Assembly (NCBI GenBank): GCA_021158465.1
Contig: JAGGUN010000028.1
Coordinates: forward strand, 85,871-149,870
DNA: 64,000 nt
From: a bacterium
Lineage (GTDB): Bacteria > UBP14 > UBA6098 > 4484-93
Reading direction: 5' to 3'
Shown here: positions 25,922 through 34,979 of the stretch, in pieces
How positions within the stretch are numbered: position 1 is the first letter of the stretch
Layout of the letters: each line of letters begins with the position of its first letter
Translations under genes and position numbers: made by a program
The notes under the pieces: generated by a model
Databases searched by the model: none
What the model was told of the DNA's origin: nothing
The model's input: the letters and a program-made list of their open reading frames with translations, nothing else

Positions 25922-27052
25922 CTACTCCCCGGGAATATTAGAGGGCATTATGAGAGCAAGGTGATCAAACCCCTCCTCCTTCGGGAACGGCTGAAGCATT
26001 ACGGTAGACTTTGGGGAGTTAAAGAGCAGTTTTATCCTCTCACAGTCAGCACCTTTGAGTATCTTCAGGAGCGCCTCACTCGAGAACCCGATACAGATAC
26101 TTTCTCCTGAGTAATCAGCGTCGAGCCTCCGATATGCTTCACCGTATATCTGGGTATCGGATGCGGAAAACTCTATCCTCCCCTCAGAGATCGACAGCTT
26201 GACAAGGTGGGTAAGTGGGTTTTCCAGTATCCTGACGCTGTTTAAGGCGTCGATAAAGCTTGTCCGATCGAGAACAATCTCACCCTTTGATTCCCTCGGA
26301 ATGACCTGCTCATAGGCGGGAAACCTCTCGGATATCAGATTCGAAACGAGTGTATAATTTCCTACCGTAAATATTATCCTCCCTTCCTTTGTCTTCACTT
26401 GCACATCCCCGCCATCAAGCAGTTTCAAGAGGGTTGTCAGGGTTCTGTTCGGAATAAGTGGAGAGATAGCTTCACCAAAATAAGGAACCCCTTCTCCAGT
26501 AATCCTGACAAAGGAAAGTATATGCCCATCGCTTGCTACTACCCTCATCTGGTCAGGGAAGAACTCAAACAAGACACCAGAAAGGCAGAGCCTGTTTAGG
26601 TCGGTGGAAACGGCATACATTGTAAGGCTAAGTGCACGTCTCATTACATCAGACCCGATAGTTGTGGACACCGCACCTGGTATATCCGTATCGAAAACAG
26701 GATAGTCGGAGGGAGACCCACCAGCAAGGGAATGTTTTGTATCCTCGCTGAAGCAGATTACCTTATCATCAACAGATTCAATCATCATCTCAGGATAACT
26801 ACTCTGAGCATAGACAGAAACTATATCCGTCATCTTCTTTGCATCCACACAAACAGTCCCCTCCTCCTCGACCGTTGCCTCGATCGTGCCTCTGAGCATC
26901 ATATTCCCATCGTTACCACAGAAAGAGAAAGATGAACCCTCCGCCTCTATGAGAAAATTCTTAAGTACCGGTTGTGTTGTCCTCGGCGAGATAACATAGC
27001 CTACTTTGCTCACTAATTCCCTCAACGCTATGGGGCTAACCCTAACCTTCAT
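25922..27052 (-). CDS. dnaN: DNA polymerase III sliding clamp (beta subunit)
   Basis: The beta clamp encircles DNA and tethers the replicative polymerase. The 376-residue protein has three repeats of the clamp fold. Landmarks are LSLTMYAVSTDLNRLCLSGVLFEF in domain 2, VASDGHILSF, and a C-terminal end with SPKSTVMLQPF and HLALIMPSN, where family members usually end in ...PMR. The ATG has AGGAGG upstream. It heads the long leftward run and lies 300 bases from dnaA. Confidence 0.97.
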   Translation of the reverse strand: MKVRVSPIALRELVSKVGYVISPRTTQPVLKNFLIEAEGSSFSFCGNDGNMMLRGTIEATVEEEGTVCVDAKKMTDIVSVYAQSSYPEMMIESVDDKVICFSEDTKHSLAGGSPSDYPVFDTDIPGAVSTTIGSDVMRRALSLTMYAVSTDLNRLCLSGVLFEFFPDQMRVVASDGHILSFVRITGEGVPYFGEAISPLIPNRTLTTLLKLLDGGDVQVKTKEGRIIFTVGNYTLVSNLISERFPAYEQVIPRESKGEIVLDRTSFIDALNSVRILENPLTHLVKLSISEGRIEFSASDTQIYGEAYRRLDADYSGESICIGFSSEALLKILKGADCERIKLLFNSPKSTVMLQPFPKEEGFDHLALIMPSNIPGE

Positions 27053-27352
27053 CTTTTATTCCTCCTATTCTATTCCTAAAATCCTTCTCTCTACAAATAT
27101 TTATAGATAAAAACAATAGTATTGTTGAAAATGTTTATGTGCGTGTAATTGCTTATATACCAAAGAGTTAGCAAAAAATAAGTATGTTTCAAACCTGTTA
27201 GTAAGTGGTGGAAATATAGTAATAGATTTTATGTTCTCCGAGTTATGCACCTTCACCAACGGTTTTCCTACATTTGACCAACAGGTTATGCACATATCTA
27301 TGTTAATTTAGATTAAACCTATTCCAAAGTCAACACAATTTTTAGGGTAAGT
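27053..27352. other. dnaA-dnaN intergenic region, candidate origin element
   Basis: A 300-base AT-rich gap without any plausible gene. It holds TTATGCACC (27243-27251) and TTATGCACA (27286-27294, a match to the TTATNCACA DnaA box) on the plus strand, spaced 43 bases, and a perfect 15-base palindrome AACAATA-G-TATTGTT (27112-27126). AT-rich tracts at 27090-27130 could be an unwinding element. The dnaN ribosome site lies at its left end. Confidence 0.5.
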
Positions 27353-28708
27353 TCACTTCGATGGACCGTGGGTGAGGGAGTCCCTTATCTCCTCTACCAT
27401 CCTCCTGACCTTTTCATCCCTCTTTATCAGGTCTTCTATCTTGTTGCAAGCGTGTACCACCGTGGAGTGGTCTCTTCCCCCGAAGCGGAGTCCTATACTC
27501 TTGAGTGAGGATGAGGTTAGCGTTCGAGAGAGATACATAGCGAGCTGTCTGGCGAATGCGATGTCCTTTGTCCTTTTCTTCTCGCAGAGGCTGTTCTCCT
27601 GGAGGTCAAAGTATCGAGCTACCTGCCTTTGGATGTCACTTATTGTGAGTCCCCTATAACTTACTCTTCTCTTCTGAGATAGGACCTTCCTTGCCAGGTC
27701 GACGGTTATCTCCCTTCCGTATAGTGATGCGTGTGCAATGAGCTTGATAAGAGCTCCTTCTAAGGCTCGGATGTTCGATGTGATATTGTGGGCTATATAC
27801 TCGATTACACTGTCGGACAGATCGAGGTTGTCGAACTCCGCCTTGTTCTTGAGTATGGCTACCCTGCTCTCGAAATCCGGTGGCTTTATATCTACCACCA
27901 GCCCCCATTTGAAGCGGGACAGAAGCCTCTCCTCGATACCATCTATCTCCTCAGGTGGGCAGTCAGCGGTCAGCACTATCTGGTGGTTTACCTGGTGGAG
28001 AGCGTTAAAGGTGTGGAAGAATTGACCCTGAGTACTTTCCTTTCCGCTAAGAAACTGAATGTCGTCCATCAGGAGAACATCAACGCTTCTATACGCCCTC
28101 GTGAACTCCTGAATCCTATTTCTTGATAGGGCGTTGATGAAATTGTATGTGAATTTTTCGCTGGTAGCATATATGACCTTTTTCCCAGGATCCTCCTCCG
28201 CTATGAAGTTTCCGATAGCCTGAATGAGATGGGTCTTTCCAAGTCCCACCCCTCCGTAGATGAATAGTGGATTGTATTTTGTCTTTCCAGGAGCCTCTGC
28301 TACAGCAAGAGCAGCAGTGTATGCCATCCTGTTGAAGTCCCCAACAACGAAGGAATCGAACCTGAACCTCGGATTCAGGAACCGTCCTCGCTCTTCCTTG
28401 AAATTGTTTGCCTCTTTCCCTTTGGTGGGGATAATGTAGGCAAGCGTCCCGTCGTGGAGAGGGTAGGCAAAGGAGATCTTTAGGTTCTCCTGTGCAACCT
28501 CGCTGACAAACTTGGATACCAGCGGAAGATAATGTTGCTCTATCCACTCCGCCACAAAGAGGTTCTTGACCCTTATAACAAGTGTTCCGTCTGCAGAATT
28601 CGGAAGGGCGGTCGCAGAGGAAAACCATGTCTTGAAACTCTGAGGATTTATCTTATCCTGTAGGCGGGTTAAGCAGTATTCCCATATCCTCTTTGGATCA
28701 TCGCGCAT
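27353..28708 (-). CDS. dnaA: Chromosomal replication initiator DnaA
   Basis: DnaA binds origin boxes and opens the duplex. The 451-residue protein has the N-terminal DnaB/DiaA-interacting domain (1-80), a short linker, the AAA+ domain with Walker A GGVGLGKTH (152-160) and Walker B LLMDDIQFL, and the C-terminal DNA-binding domain with SLKSIGLRFGGRDHSTVVHA. The ATG has AAGGGAG upstream. It is transcribed toward dnaN. Three DnaA-box-like sites between its promoter and start suggest autoregulation. Confidence 0.98.
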   Translation of the reverse strand: MRDDPKRIWEYCLTRLQDKINPQSFKTWFSSATALPNSADGTLVIRVKNLFVAEWIEQHYLPLVSKFVSEVAQENLKISFAYPLHDGTLAYIIPTKGKEANNFKEERGRFLNPRFRFDSFVVGDFNRMAYTAALAVAEAPGKTKYNPLFIYGGVGLGKTHLIQAIGNFIAEEDPGKKVIYATSEKFTYNFINALSRNRIQEFTRAYRSVDVLLMDDIQFLSGKESTQGQFFHTFNALHQVNHQIVLTADCPPEEIDGIEERLLSRFKWGLVVDIKPPDFESRVAILKNKAEFDNLDLSDSVIEYIAHNITSNIRALEGALIKLIAHASLYGREITVDLARKVLSQKRRVSYRGLTISDIQRQVARYFDLQENSLCEKKRTKDIAFARQLAMYLSRTLTSSSLKSIGLRFGGRDHSTVVHACNKIEDLIKRDEKVRRMVEEIRDSLTHGPSK

Positions 28709-28853
28709 AACAACTCCCTTTATTCAAGATGTCAACAGATTTCAGGAGCTGATGAAGACACATAACCACTTAAAACACAAGGAGTTATAGAGTTATCAAC
28801 ATATTTATCAACAAACTATCAACAGTTTAATCTCTCTACCTCCACCGTCGATA

Positions 28854-28883
28854 CAAATAAAAATAGATCATTACCTATGTCAA
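28854..28883 (-). promoter_or_regulatory. Candidate dnaA promoter
   Basis: A perfect TTGACA -35 (28878-28883, minus strand). The -10 is ambiguous: TATTTG at 28854-28859 with an 18-base spacer is the best candidate. The TTATCAACA boxes lie between this promoter and the dnaA start, as expected for DnaA autorepression. Confidence 0.4.
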
Positions 28884-28891
28884 GAGAGGAT

Positions 28892-28919
28892 TTGCAAAAA
28901 GGGAAAAAAAGTTTATATT
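28892..28919 (+). promoter_or_regulatory. Candidate lon operon promoter
   Basis: TTGCAA (28892-28897), a 16-base spacer and TATATT (28914-28919). The leader to the lon ATG would be about 110 bases. I saw no heat-shock-type inverted repeat such as CIRCE in it. Confidence 0.45.
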
Positions 28920-29035
28920 GGTTTTTAACACAATGGATTATTGGAAAATGCTAAAAGCTATTATTAGCTGGACTTTTTTTTCTCAAGCGTATTAGGGGGT
29001 TATGCGAATAAGGGTGGAAAATATAGGGTGAAGGT

Positions 29036-31372
29036 ATGGCAGACACGATAGAAGTCTACACGGTGTTGCCGGTGCTTCCGTTGAGGGAGCGTGTTGTTTT
29101 TCCGAACACGATACATCCTCTGATAGTTGGCAGGGAGCGTTCGGTTGCTGCTCTACAGGAGTCCCTTATGATGGACAAGCAACTGCTCTTGCTGACCCAG
29201 AGGGACCCCTCGAAGGATGCTGTCAAGAGCTCCGACCTCTATCGCATTGGAACGGTCGCCTCCATCGAGCAGGTGATAAGGCTTCCGAAAGGAGGGATAA
29301 AGGTTCTGGTTGAGGGGGTGGTCCGTGCGAAGGTTCTGCGTTTCAGAGACAGAGGGGATTTTCTCGAGGCTCGGGTTTCTATTCTCGAGCGTAGCGGTTC
29401 CTCCCGTGATGTGGAGGAAGAGGCTTTATCGAGGAAGGCGAGGAAGCTGTTTGATGAATACCTCTCGCTCAACCAGGATATACCTGCCGAGGTTCACTAC
29501 ACAATCTCCAGAGAAAAGGATAGACAACGGGTCGCTGACCTCATCTCAACATACCTTGAGACAAGCCCAAAGAACCAGCAAAAGCTCTTGGAGGCGAAAA
29601 GCCTCCGGAAACAGTTGGAGATGCTCCTTATCTTCCTCAGGCAGGAGATTGAGATAGTTAAGATGGAGAGGGAGATAGATTCAAGGCTTAAGGATGGGCT
29701 TGAGAGTTCGCAGAGGGAATTTATACTTGAGCAGAAGCTTCGGGAGATACAGAAAGAGCTCGGGAGGAGTGCAAACGAGCCTCCTTACATTGCTGATTAC
29801 GAGAAGAGGCTATCTGACCCTCGCTATCCGGAGTTAGTAAGGAAGAGGGTACAGGAGGAGCTGGTTCGGCTGAAGCTTATGCATCCGACTTCTGCTGAGG
29901 CTGATGTTTCGAGGACATACATCGAGACGCTGCTTGAGCTGCCTTGGGGGATATACTCGGAGGATCTGCTCGATCTCGAGAGGGCACGCGACCTGCTCGA
30001 AAAGAGCCATTATGGACTTGCCGATGTCAAGGAGAGGTTGATAGAGAAGATCGCCGTTATGAAGTTATCGGGGAGGGTATCCGGCTCCATTCTGACGCTT
30101 GTTGGTCCTCCCGGTGTAGGGAAGACATCGCTTGGGCGGGCTGTTGCGAATGCACTCGGTAGGAGGTTTGTCCGGATGTCTCTTGGAGGGGTGTCCGACG
30201 AGGCGGAGATACGTGGACACAGGAGGACTTATGTTGGCGCGCTACCGGGACGGATTATATCTATGGTGAAGCGTGCAGGGACAATGAATCCAGTGATACT
30301 GCTGGACGAGGTGGACAAGCTGACCAGGGGTGTTCAGGGGGATCCTGCGGCTGCTCTGCTCGAGGTGCTTGACCCGGAACAGAACAGTGGGTTCGTCGAC
30401 AACTACCTCGCCATAGAGTTTGACCTGTCCTCCGTCCTGTTCATTACCACTGCAAACACTACGGCGGGAATACCTCCTTCCCTTCTTGATAGGATGGAAC
30501 TCCTCCGTCTACCAGGATACTCAGACTACGAGAAACTCAATATTGCAAAGCGGTTTCTTGTTCCCAAAAGCAAGGAAAAGGTGGGGCTTTCGGATTACGA
30601 TATACGGTTCACCGACGGGGCGATAAACTGCATCATCCGTGGGTACACCAGGGAGGCAGGCGTCAGGGAGCTTGAGCGGAAGATAGGTTCTATTATGAGG
30701 AAGATAGCAAAGCAGATAGTATCAGGGAAGGGTTTTCCTGATAAGTTCTCTGTGACGGCAAGGATGGTAAGGCAGTATCTCGGTCCACCACCGTATCGAG
30801 AAGATGACTTCGAGAGACCTCTTATTCCTGGTGAGGCTTTGGGGCTTGCTTGGACCCCTGTTGGTGGTGAAGTTTTGACTGTTGAGGCTGCCATTGTGAA
30901 CAGGAAGGACCCTCTCCTCCTGACCGGTTCCCTCGGTGATGTTATGAAAGAGTCTGCTCAGGCGGCGTTATCCTACATCAAGTCGAGAGGAAGAGATTTT
31001 GGGTTACCGCTGGAAAAACTTGATGGGAAGACGGTCCATATCCATATTCCTGAGGGGGCGATTCCCAAGGATGGACCGTCTGCCGGTGTGACCATCGTCT
31101 CTGCCATATTTTCTCTTCTTCGCGGCGTCCCCAATCCGTCGAGCCTGGCAATGACGGGGGAGATAACCCTCTCTGGTAGGGTGCTCCCCGTTGGTGGGAT
31201 ACCCGAAAAACTGCTCGCTGCCAGGCGGCATGGTATCAGGAACATCATTGTTCCCGAGGGAAACCGCCCAGATGTTAGGAAGATGAAGAAAAGGGTTCTT
31301 AGGGGTGTCAATATTCACTATGTAAGAACTATGAAAGAGGTAATCGCTCTCTTGAGGGGGAGAGGTAAGTGA
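29036..31372 (+). CDS. lon: ATP-dependent protease La (Lon)
   Basis: Lon is a hexameric AAA+ protease that degrades damaged and regulatory proteins. The 778-residue protein is full length. It has the N-terminal substrate domain (VLPLRERVVFPNTIHPLIVGRE), a coiled-coil linker, Walker A GPPGVGKTS near residue 360, Walker B PVILLDEVDKL, and the C-terminal Ser-Lys protease domain with the nucleophile Ser682 in DGPSAGVT. The ATG has a GGTGAAGG site. Its TGA overlaps the GTG of the next gene (GTGA), so the operon is translationally coupled. Confidence 0.97.
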   Translation: MADTIEVYTVLPVLPLRERVVFPNTIHPLIVGRERSVAALQESLMMDKQLLLLTQRDPSKDAVKSSDLYRIGTVASIEQVIRLPKGGIKVLVEGVVRAKVLRFRDRGDFLEARVSILERSGSSRDVEEEALSRKARKLFDEYLSLNQDIPAEVHYTISREKDRQRVADLISTYLETSPKNQQKLLEAKSLRKQLEMLLIFLRQEIEIVKMEREIDSRLKDGLESSQREFILEQKLREIQKELGRSANEPPYIADYEKRLSDPRYPELVRKRVQEELVRLKLMHPTSAEADVSRTYIETLLELPWGIYSEDLLDLERARDLLEKSHYGLADVKERLIEKIAVMKLSGRVSGSILTLVGPPGVGKTSLGRAVANALGRRFVRMSLGGVSDEAEIRGHRRTYVGALPGRIISMVKRAGTMNPVILLDEVDKLTRGVQGDPAAALLEVLDPEQNSGFVDNYLAIEFDLSSVLFITTANTTAGIPPSLLDRMELLRLPGYSDYEKLNIAKRFLVPKSKEKVGLSDYDIRFTDGAINCIIRGYTREAGVRELERKIGSIMRKIAKQIVSGKGFPDKFSVTARMVRQYLGPPPYREDDFERPLIPGEALGLAWTPVGGEVLTVEAAIVNRKDPLLLTGSLGDVMKESAQAALSYIKSRGRDFGLPLEKLDGKTVHIHIPEGAIPKDGPSAGVTIVSAIFSLLRGVPNPSSLAMTGEITLSGRVLPVGGIPEKLLAARRHGIRNIIVPEGNRPDVRKMKKRVLRGVNIHYVRTMKEVIALLRGRGK

Positions 31373-32097
31373 AAGGGGTAGTTCTCTCTGGTGGAATGGG
31401 TGTCAGGCTCCGTCCCCTGACCAATGTTCTGAATAAACATCTTCTGCCGGTTTATGACCGTCCTATGATATTCTTTCCGCTTCAAACCCTTGCATCGTTT
31501 GGCGTAGAGGAGGTGGCGGTTGTTCTTGGTGGCAGGACTCCAGAGCTTGTCCGTGAGCTTATCGGTGATGGCAGGGCGTTCGGGTTCAAGCGAGTTGCCT
31601 TCTTCCATCAAGAGAAGCCAGCAGGCACCGCTGATGCTGTCAGGTGCTGTCAGGGGTTTCTCGGTAATGAGAAGTTTGTTGTTCTCCTTGGCGATAACAT
31701 ATTTCTTGGCAGTGTAACTTCCCGTCTAAGGCGCTTTGGGGAGGAAGATTCTGCTTTTACCTTGCTTGCCAGGGCAAAGAACCTTCGGGAGCTTGGGGTT
31801 GCTCGCTTCGAAGGGGGTAAACTTGTCGAGATAGTCGAGAAGCCGGATGTTCCACCGTCTCAGTTTGCTGTGACCGGCTTTTACATCTTCCCTGGGGACG
31901 CGTTTCGCATGATGGAGGATCTTCCAGAAGATAAGCGGGGTGAGCTTAATCTAACGGAGTTTCTCCGCCTCTACCTCGCAGAGGGTAGGCTCTCCTGGGG
32001 AATTTTCGATGGTCTTTGGCTTGATGCGGGCAGCTCTATCAAGGACTATAACGAGGCAATCCTCAAGGTTCGCTCTTTTGCGGAGGGTAGGGTTTGA
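31369..32097 (+). CDS. RmlA-like sugar-1-phosphate nucleotidyltransferase
   Basis: A 242-residue GT-A enzyme close to glucose-1-phosphate thymidylyltransferase (RmlA), which makes dTDP-glucose. It begins with GVVLSGGMGVRLRPLT, where the usual GxGTRLxP has Val for Thr, then LNKHLLPVYDRPMIFFPLQ, the QEKPAGTADA segment, and LLGDNIFLG. The body is shorter than RmlA of about 290 residues at the C-terminus. The product sugar is uncertain. The GTG start overlaps the lon stop by four bases and its stop overlaps the kinase start (TTGA). No rmlBCD are nearby. Confidence 0.85.
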   Translation: MKGVVLSGGMGVRLRPLTNVLNKHLLPVYDRPMIFFPLQTLASFGVEEVAVVLGGRTPELVRELIGDGRAFGFKRVAFFHQEKPAGTADAVRCCQGFLGNEKFVVLLGDNIFLGSVTSRLRRFGEEDSAFTLLARAKNLRELGVARFEGGKLVEIVEKPDVPPSQFAVTGFYIFPGDAFRMMEDLPEDKRGELNLTEFLRLYLAEGRLSWGIFDGLWLDAGSSIKDYNEAILKVRSFAEGRV

Positions 32098-33779
32098 GGT
32101 TCTCCCTCGGGGTAAAGATATTCCTCGGCTATCTTGTTATTCTCGCCTTTGTTGGAGTGCTCTCCTCTGTCTATCTTTGTATCCTCTCATCGTTTGTCAG
32201 CTTGACAGAGGAGCTTCGCTCCCTTGCAGACCGATACGCTACCCTTCGCGGGGCGGAGGAAGAGTTGGTGTCCATCCAGCAGAGCCTTATGAAAAGGAGC
32301 GTCAACGAGTCAGGAAAAGGCTTCAGCATAAAGGAAGGTTTTGCCTCTGTGGAGAGGAGTTTCGAGCGAGAGAGTAAGAGTTATAGTGCAAGAAGGGACA
32401 AGAATCTTCCCTCGATAAAAAAGCGGTTCGCGGAGTATCGTTCCTCTGTTGAGGGGTTGAGAGAGCTCGCCGATTCGGGTAGGTGGCGCGTTCTCCGTGA
32501 AAAGCTTTACGAGGGAGGAAGGACAGCTCATCTTCTTCACCTTCTCGAGCGTTCTCCTGCCTTTGTTGAGACAAGACATGCCGTGGAGAGGTTTGAGAGC
32601 AAGCTTTCCGCCTATGTTCACTATCAGTTTTACACTCAAAATATTGCCATCCGGATAGGTAAACTGAAGGATATTGCCGTTCTTTTAAAAGAGGATTCAT
32701 TATCTACTCTCATTCAGGGGGTTGAGGAGGATGTGACTCTGGACGGCGTTGACTCTCTGTTTGCTGTCCTCCGGTGGCTTGAAGGAGAGACGATACAGGG
32801 GATAGAGGATGGAGTTTCTGCATCACAAGGGCGAGCTGCTTTTGCCAGGAGGTTCACTATAATATTCACCATAGGACTTTTCGTTATAAGCTTCCTGGTG
32901 GCTATCTTTGTCTCACGCCGTATCTCCGAGCCGATGAGGAGACTGCAGGCAGCGACTCGGTACGCGAGCAAAGGGCATTATGACAGGAAAATCCCTGTCA
33001 CAAGCGATGATGAGACAGGTGAACTAACCAAGGATTTCAACAGGATGCTTGATGAGCTGGGCAAGCTCGACAGAATGAAGTCCGAGTTCGTTGCGAGCAT
33101 CACCCACGACCTCAAATCCCCTCTCGCCACTATCAAGCAGGCGGTGCAACTGTTGGAGGATGAGATACCAGGTCCTATCGGTGAGCAGCAAAGGCAGGTG
33201 CTCTCACAGATAAGCAAGAGTGTTACCAGGCTCTCCCGTTTGATAGCTGACATCCTTGACATCTCCAAGCTTGAGGCGGGCTTATTCAAGATGGAGGTTC
33301 TCCCTGTTGATGTTCCGGAGTTCCTGGATGAGATAATTGAGTCGTTTGCCACACAGGCGGAGGCGCGGGGGGTCACTATCCATAAGCAGTTCGGATTCTC
33401 GCACTTCAGGATGAAGCTGGACCCTAAGCAGATGGAGCGAGCGGTAGGGAATGTCCTCGCCAACGCAATAAAGTATACTCCGAAAGGTGGTAAGGTTACC
33501 GTTCGTGCGAGCCTTTCACCTGCTGACCTTGAGATTGCCATATCGGACACAGGGATCGGCATCCCCAAGGAGTCCGTGGAGCACATATTCGATAAGTTCT
33601 ATCAGGTTCGCTCCAGTGGGGCGCGAAAAGGCTCGGGACTTGGTCTTGCGATAACGAAGGAGATAGTTGTTGCTCATGGTGGCTCTGTTCGTGTGGAGTC
33701 GGAGGAGGGTAAAGGGACAACGGTCTATCTTCTCCTGCCGAGAAGGTTCACCCCCCCTGAATCGCACCAAGCATCTTGA
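32094..33779 (+). CDS. Sensor histidine kinase (HAMP-HisKA-HATPase)
   Basis: A 561-residue membrane kinase. Helices at about 7-30 and 258-281 flank a mostly helical periplasmic sensor domain of about 225 residues that I do not recognise. Then follow HAMP (SRRISEPMRRLQ), HisKA with the phosphoacceptor His338 (ASITHDLKSPL), and the ATPase domain with NVLANAIKYTP (N box), SDTGIGIP (G1) and GSGLGLAITKEIV (G2). The TTG start overlaps the upstream stop. No response regulator is adjacent. It overlaps ppx by 32 bases at the convergent 3' ends. Confidence 0.95.
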   Translation: MRFSLGVKIFLGYLVILAFVGVLSSVYLCILSSFVSLTEELRSLADRYATLRGAEEELVSIQQSLMKRSVNESGKGFSIKEGFASVERSFERESKSYSARRDKNLPSIKKRFAEYRSSVEGLRELADSGRWRVLREKLYEGGRTAHLLHLLERSPAFVETRHAVERFESKLSAYVHYQFYTQNIAIRIGKLKDIAVLLKEDSLSTLIQGVEEDVTLDGVDSLFAVLRWLEGETIQGIEDGVSASQGRAAFARRFTIIFTIGLFVISFLVAIFVSRRISEPMRRLQAATRYASKGHYDRKIPVTSDDETGELTKDFNRMLDELGKLDRMKSEFVASITHDLKSPLATIKQAVQLLEDEIPGPIGEQQRQVLSQISKSVTRLSRLIADILDISKLEAGLFKMEVLPVDVPEFLDEIIESFATQAEARGVTIHKQFGFSHFRMKLDPKQMERAVGNVLANAIKYTPKGGKVTVRASLSPADLEIAISDTGIGIPKESVEHIFDKFYQVRSSGARKGSGLGLAITKEIVVAHGGSVRVESEEGKGTTVYLLLPRRFTPPESHQAS

Positions 33780-34626
33780 GTAGATACCCCCAGCGAACGC
33801 CTCTGGTCGAGACTGTGCAGTATGGCTCCGGGGAACAGCTGACAGCCTCGAGAATTTTCCTGTATATTGCGAGCCCGAACGGAAGAACATCAATTCTTTC
33901 CCTGGCGAACGGCAGAAGCTTTTCCAGCCTATCCCTTGGAAGAGCCAAGAACCTTTTCTCTATCTGTTCGATGTCGGCGAGATACATCCTCGTCCCATCT
34001 ATCATCTCCTCGATATACTCGTCAAGCCCGAGAAAAACTCCTGCTGCCGACGCTATATTCCCTCCAACTGCAAAGAGATGTTCTATTTTCTCTTTGTTCT
34101 TGGCGACTGCTGGCAGATACTCATCGAGGATGGAACCACCTTCCTGCTTGACCTTCCATGCCCCTACCGGAAAGGAGAAGCATTCCTTGACGGTTTTTCC
34201 TACTCCGTATGCTATCTCGGTTGAACCTCCCCCCACATCGATTGTCATCACCGTTTCTGTGCCCTTTATGTTTTTGTTGTAGGTTGCACCAATGAACGAG
34301 AGCTTTGCCTCCTCTTTCCCTGAAATTATGTTAAGTTGCTTACCAAGGGTTTCCTCCAATAGCTGAATGAACTCTTTGTTATTGGAGAGGTTTCTTATTG
34401 CCTCTGTCCCGAAAGGGAAGAGCCTTTCCACATTATGTCTCTTGCATGTATCCATGAAGTCTGCGATCGTTTCCTTCGCTATTTCTATTTTTTTCTGTGA
34501 GATTTTTCCTGATGCGAGCGCAACTGTGCGGAACTCCTCGTGTATTTTCCTTACACCTGTTATGTCGGAATCGACTATGAGTAGGATGAACGAGTTCGAG
34601 CCTATGTCGACCGTTGCCGCTCTCAT
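33748..34626 (-). CDS. Exopolyphosphatase / guanosine pentaphosphatase family protein
   Basis: A 292-residue Ppx/GppA ASKHA-fold enzyme that removes terminal phosphate from polyphosphate or pppGpp. It has the N-terminal phosphate loop VDIGSNSFILLI, TEAIRN, the catalytic region ISGKEEAKLSFIG, DVGGGSTEIAYG, and AVGGNIASAAG. It consists of the phosphatase domain only, without the C-terminal HD domain of long Ppx, so which substrate it prefers cannot be told. The stop lies inside the convergent kinase gene, and its start overlaps the VanZ-like gene by four bases. Confidence 0.9.
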   Translation of the reverse strand: MRAATVDIGSNSFILLIVDSDITGVRKIHEEFRTVALASGKISQKKIEIAKETIADFMDTCKRHNVERLFPFGTEAIRNLSNNKEFIQLLEETLGKQLNIISGKEEAKLSFIGATYNKNIKGTETVMTIDVGGGSTEIAYGVGKTVKECFSFPVGAWKVKQEGGSILDEYLPAVAKNKEKIEHLFAVGGNIASAAGVFLGLDEYIEEMIDGTRMYLADIEQIEKRFLALPRDRLEKLLPFARERIDVLPFGLAIYRKILEAVSCSPEPYCTVSTRGVRWGYLLKMLGAIQGG

Positions 34627-34979
34627 TTTTTCCTCGCTTTGACCACCAGGTAGAGGGCAAGACCGATTGCCACCCCTATGGCATCCGCAGCGATATCCTC
34701 TATGCGTGAGTGTCGCCCTGGGACAAAGCTTTGGTATAGCTCATCGAGGGCTCCAGCTCCTGTCCCGAGGAAGAGGGATAATAGAAGCACCGGAAAGCAG
34801 TATCTCCTCCTGTTTTCTAAAATCGCTCCGATAGTCAAGAACCCGACAGGTGTATACTCTATTGTGTGGGCGAGTTTATCCTTTCCGTGCTCGAGGGGAG
34901 GGGTATGAGTTAACGAGGAGAACCCGAAGATGAGAGCAAGGTAGAGGAAGAGTGCCACGGTAAACCGGTGTTTAGCCAT
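34623..34979 (-). CDS. VanZ-like membrane protein
   Basis: A 118-residue protein with four predicted membrane helices and the VanZ-family features [28 protein letters not shown] (given here as a span at residues about 20-47) and the [24 protein letters not shown] region with its conserved Asp-Glu, Gln, Arg and Asp. VanZ relatives are linked to antibiotic tolerance and envelope lipids, but the activity is unknown. It overlaps uvrA by 8 bases and ppx by four. Confidence 0.85.
   Translation of the reverse strand: MAKHRFTVALFLYLALIFGFSSLTHTPPLEHGKDKLAHTIEYTPVGFLTIGAILENRRRYCFPVLLLSLFLGTGAGALDELYQSFVPGRHSRIEDIAADAIGVAIGLALYLVVKARKK

Larger units (their letters stand above)
28709..29035. other. 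dnaA-lon divergent region with phased DnaA-like boxes, candidate oriC
   Basis: A 327-base gap without a gene. Plus-strand boxes TTATCAACA occur at 28793-28801 and 28805-28813, with CTATCAACA at 28816-28824, at spacings of 12 and 11 bases, so all three face the same side of the helix. They differ by one or two bases from TTATCCACA. Farther right the DNA is AT-rich, with A and T runs at 28890-28990. Divergent promoters for dnaA and lon flank the boxes. An origin here is inference. Confidence 0.55.
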
